From: Dyella terrae
GTDB taxonomy: Bacteria; Pseudomonadota; Gammaproteobacteria; Xanthomonadales; Rhodanobacteraceae
Assembly: GCF_004322705.1 (NCBI RefSeq)
Contig: NZ_SIZZ01000002.1
Span: 248,001 to 312,000 of the forward strand
Direction of reading: 5' to 3'
DNA length: 64,000 bases
Part shown: positions 61,413 to 64,000 of the stretch, in pieces
Layout: the number at the start of each line of letters is the position of its first letter
Numbering within the stretch: the stretch's first letter is position 1
Program-made: the position numbers and the translations under genes
Notes under the pieces: generated by a model
Seen by the model: only the letters and a program-made list of their open reading frames with translations
Told to the model about the DNA's origin: nothing
The model's database searches: none

Positions 61413-61672
61413 CGAAATGTACTCACGTCACGCTGTCGCCAAAGTGTATTTCCGCGATTCGCTGCCGCAGGGTTGCGCGTGTTTCGCAGGAGATCGCTGC
61501 GCACGCATGCGCAGCAATTGTCAGAAACACGTGAATCGCAGCGAAATGAACGCAGGAACATCACCGGCGCACGCGCCTTGCGAGGCTGAATACAGGGTGC
61601 CAGGCAGCATCGCGCCGCTTCGTTCCTGCACGCCTTCTTTACGGCTGCGCCACCCCAGGTGGCGCGTGGGTG

Positions 61673-63145
<1,473 letters not shown>

Positions 63146-64000
63146 TCACGCCGCGCTTCGAAGCTCCTCGGCCAGCGCGGCCAGGCTTGCCGCCTTGGGC
63201 TTCACCAGCCAGAACTTGTAGTGCATGCCTCGGAACTCGCGCAGGATCTGCTTGCCCCACTCGCTGCCGGTCAGTTCGACGTGGCGCGTAATGAGGGCAC
63301 GCAGGTGCTGCATGTAGTTCTCCATGCCTTCGGGCGAAATGCGCAGAATGTCGACCAGTTCGTGGTTGTAGCAGTCGACGAAGGTGCGTTCGAGATCGAG
63401 CACATAGGCGAAGCCACCCGTCATGCCGGCACCGAAGTTCAGGCCGACCTTGCCCAGCACAGCGACGACACCACCGGTCATGTACTCGCAGCAGTGATCG
63501 CCCGCGCCTTCCACCACGGCCAGCGCACCGGAGTTGCGCACGGCGAAGCGTTCGCCGGCTCGGCCAGCGGCGTAGAGCTCGCCATCGGTCGCGCCGTAAA
63601 GGCAGGTGTTGCCGATGATCGAGGCATCCTTCGTAGCGAACGGCGAGTCCAGCGGCGGACGGACCACGATGCGGCCACCGGCCATGCCCTTGCCGACGCC
63701 GTCATTGGCCTCGCCGATGAGGTCGATATGTACGCCGCCCGCGTTCCACGCGCCCAGGCTCTGGCCCGCGGCGCCTTCGAGGCGAAGCAGGATCGGGCTG
63801 GCATCCATGCCCTTGTCACCATGTCGACGCGCAACGTCGCCGGAAAGGCGGGCGCCGATGGCGCGGTCGGTATTGGCGATGGCGTAGCTGAACTCGCCGC
63901 CGAGGCGGTTAGCCACGGCCTCGCGCGTGTCCATGTCGATGCGCGTGGCAAGCGCCGCTTCGTCACGCATGGGGTTGCGCGCGACGGTGCAGGCACTGTC
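63146..64000 (-). CDS. gltB: Glutamate synthase large (alpha) subunit, C-terminal part, cut by the window
   Basis: The C-terminal ~285 residues of the large subunit, continuing past the right end (the frame is open from base 64000). It includes the GXGXG beta-helix domain with repeating glycines (GGVVAVLGKVGLNFGAGMTG) and ends TSA-type LAALAEELRSAA. The amidotransferase, central and FMN domains are outside the window. The assignment is secure because of gltD downstream. Confidence 0.93.
   Translation of the reverse strand, partial: DSACTVARNPMRDEAALATRIDMDTREAVANRLGGEFSYAIANTDRAIGARLSGDVARRHGDKGMDASPILLRLEGAAGQSLGAWNAGGVHIDLIGEANDGVGKGMAGGRIVVRPPLDSPFATKDASIIGNTCLYGATDGELYAAGRAGERFAVRNSGALAVVEGAGDHCCEYMTGGVVAVLGKVGLNFGAGMTGGFAYVLDLERTFVDCYNHELVDILRISPEGMENYMQHLRALITRHVELTGSEWGKQILREFRGMHYKFWLVKPKAASLAALAEELRSAA

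Larger units (their letters stand above)
61120..61672. other. 553-base upstream region of the large TonB receptor and downstream of gltD
   Basis: No gene is convincing. The stretch 61240-61460 is distinctly AT-richer than the rest of the window and holds two palindromes (61303-61317, 61393-61412). It should contain the receptor promoter on the minus strand. The 61500-61672 part is ordinary GC-rich sequence. Confidence 0.55.

Overview
The window is a high-GC, gene-dense chromosomal segment of a gammaproteobacterium. Gene content and order point to the Xanthomonadales, most likely Rhodanobacteraceae (Dyella, Luteibacter or Rhodanobacter type). The indicators are a cox operon flanked by DUF2244 and twin-TM genes, an rpsU-yqeY-dnaG neighbourhood with divergent tsaD, several large TonB-dependent receptors, and many short GTCATTCCGGC-type intergenic palindromes. 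The genus is inferred from general knowledge, not from a search. I saw no tRNA, rRNA, CRISPR array, transposase, integrase or prophage genes.

Layout. 1-9.5 kb: end of a haem-type ABC ATPase gene, hemB, a Kef-type antiporter, several small unknown genes, and a 1153-aa membrane-anchored ankyrin protein. 9.8-20.4 kb: an envelope block with a FadL porin and, on the minus strand, an AraC regulator, a beta-helix lipoprotein, an SO2930-type diheme cytochrome lipoprotein, a TonB receptor and a coniferyl-type aldehyde dehydrogenase; a PAP2 phosphatase lipoprotein diverges from the regulator. This is the best candidate for an undescribed functional unit. 20.4-21.7 kb: a 1.3-kb gene-free repeat region with a ~330-bp module present twice. 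21.7-24.9 kb: putA.

25.2-33.6 kb: the aa3 cytochrome c oxidase operon (DUF2244, coxB, coxA, a 43-aa membrane peptide, coxC, a reverse-strand twin-TM gene, surf1, a CxxxC membrane protein, ctaA, cyoE). No cox11/ctaG is present. 33.6-37.0 kb: mgtA behind a 620-nt leader with a strong sigma70-like promoter, two small ORFs and a stem-loop enclosing the stop codon of the first. 37.1-42.7 kb: dedA and the dnaG/yqeY/rpsU group, with a GNAT gene and a DUF1328 gene between dnaG and yqeY, and divergent tsaD.

42.8-47.6 kb: three pterin/folate genes (folB, folK, pteridine reductase) interleaved with a YbdG-type MscS channel, a DUF6159 membrane protein and an EcsC-like protein. 47.8-61.1 kb: a TonB receptor behind a Zur-like half site, a MidA methyltransferase, a YfhO-like membrane protein, an LtaS-like phosphoglycerol transferase, cca, a zinc alcohol dehydrogenase and a 937-aa TonB receptor with a long upstream region. 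61.7-64 kb: gltD and the 3' end of gltB.

Most genes belong to well-known families. The less explained material lies in the AraC/beta-helix/diheme/TonB block, the mgtA leader, the Zur-like receptor promoter, the cox operon without cox11, and the repeat families.
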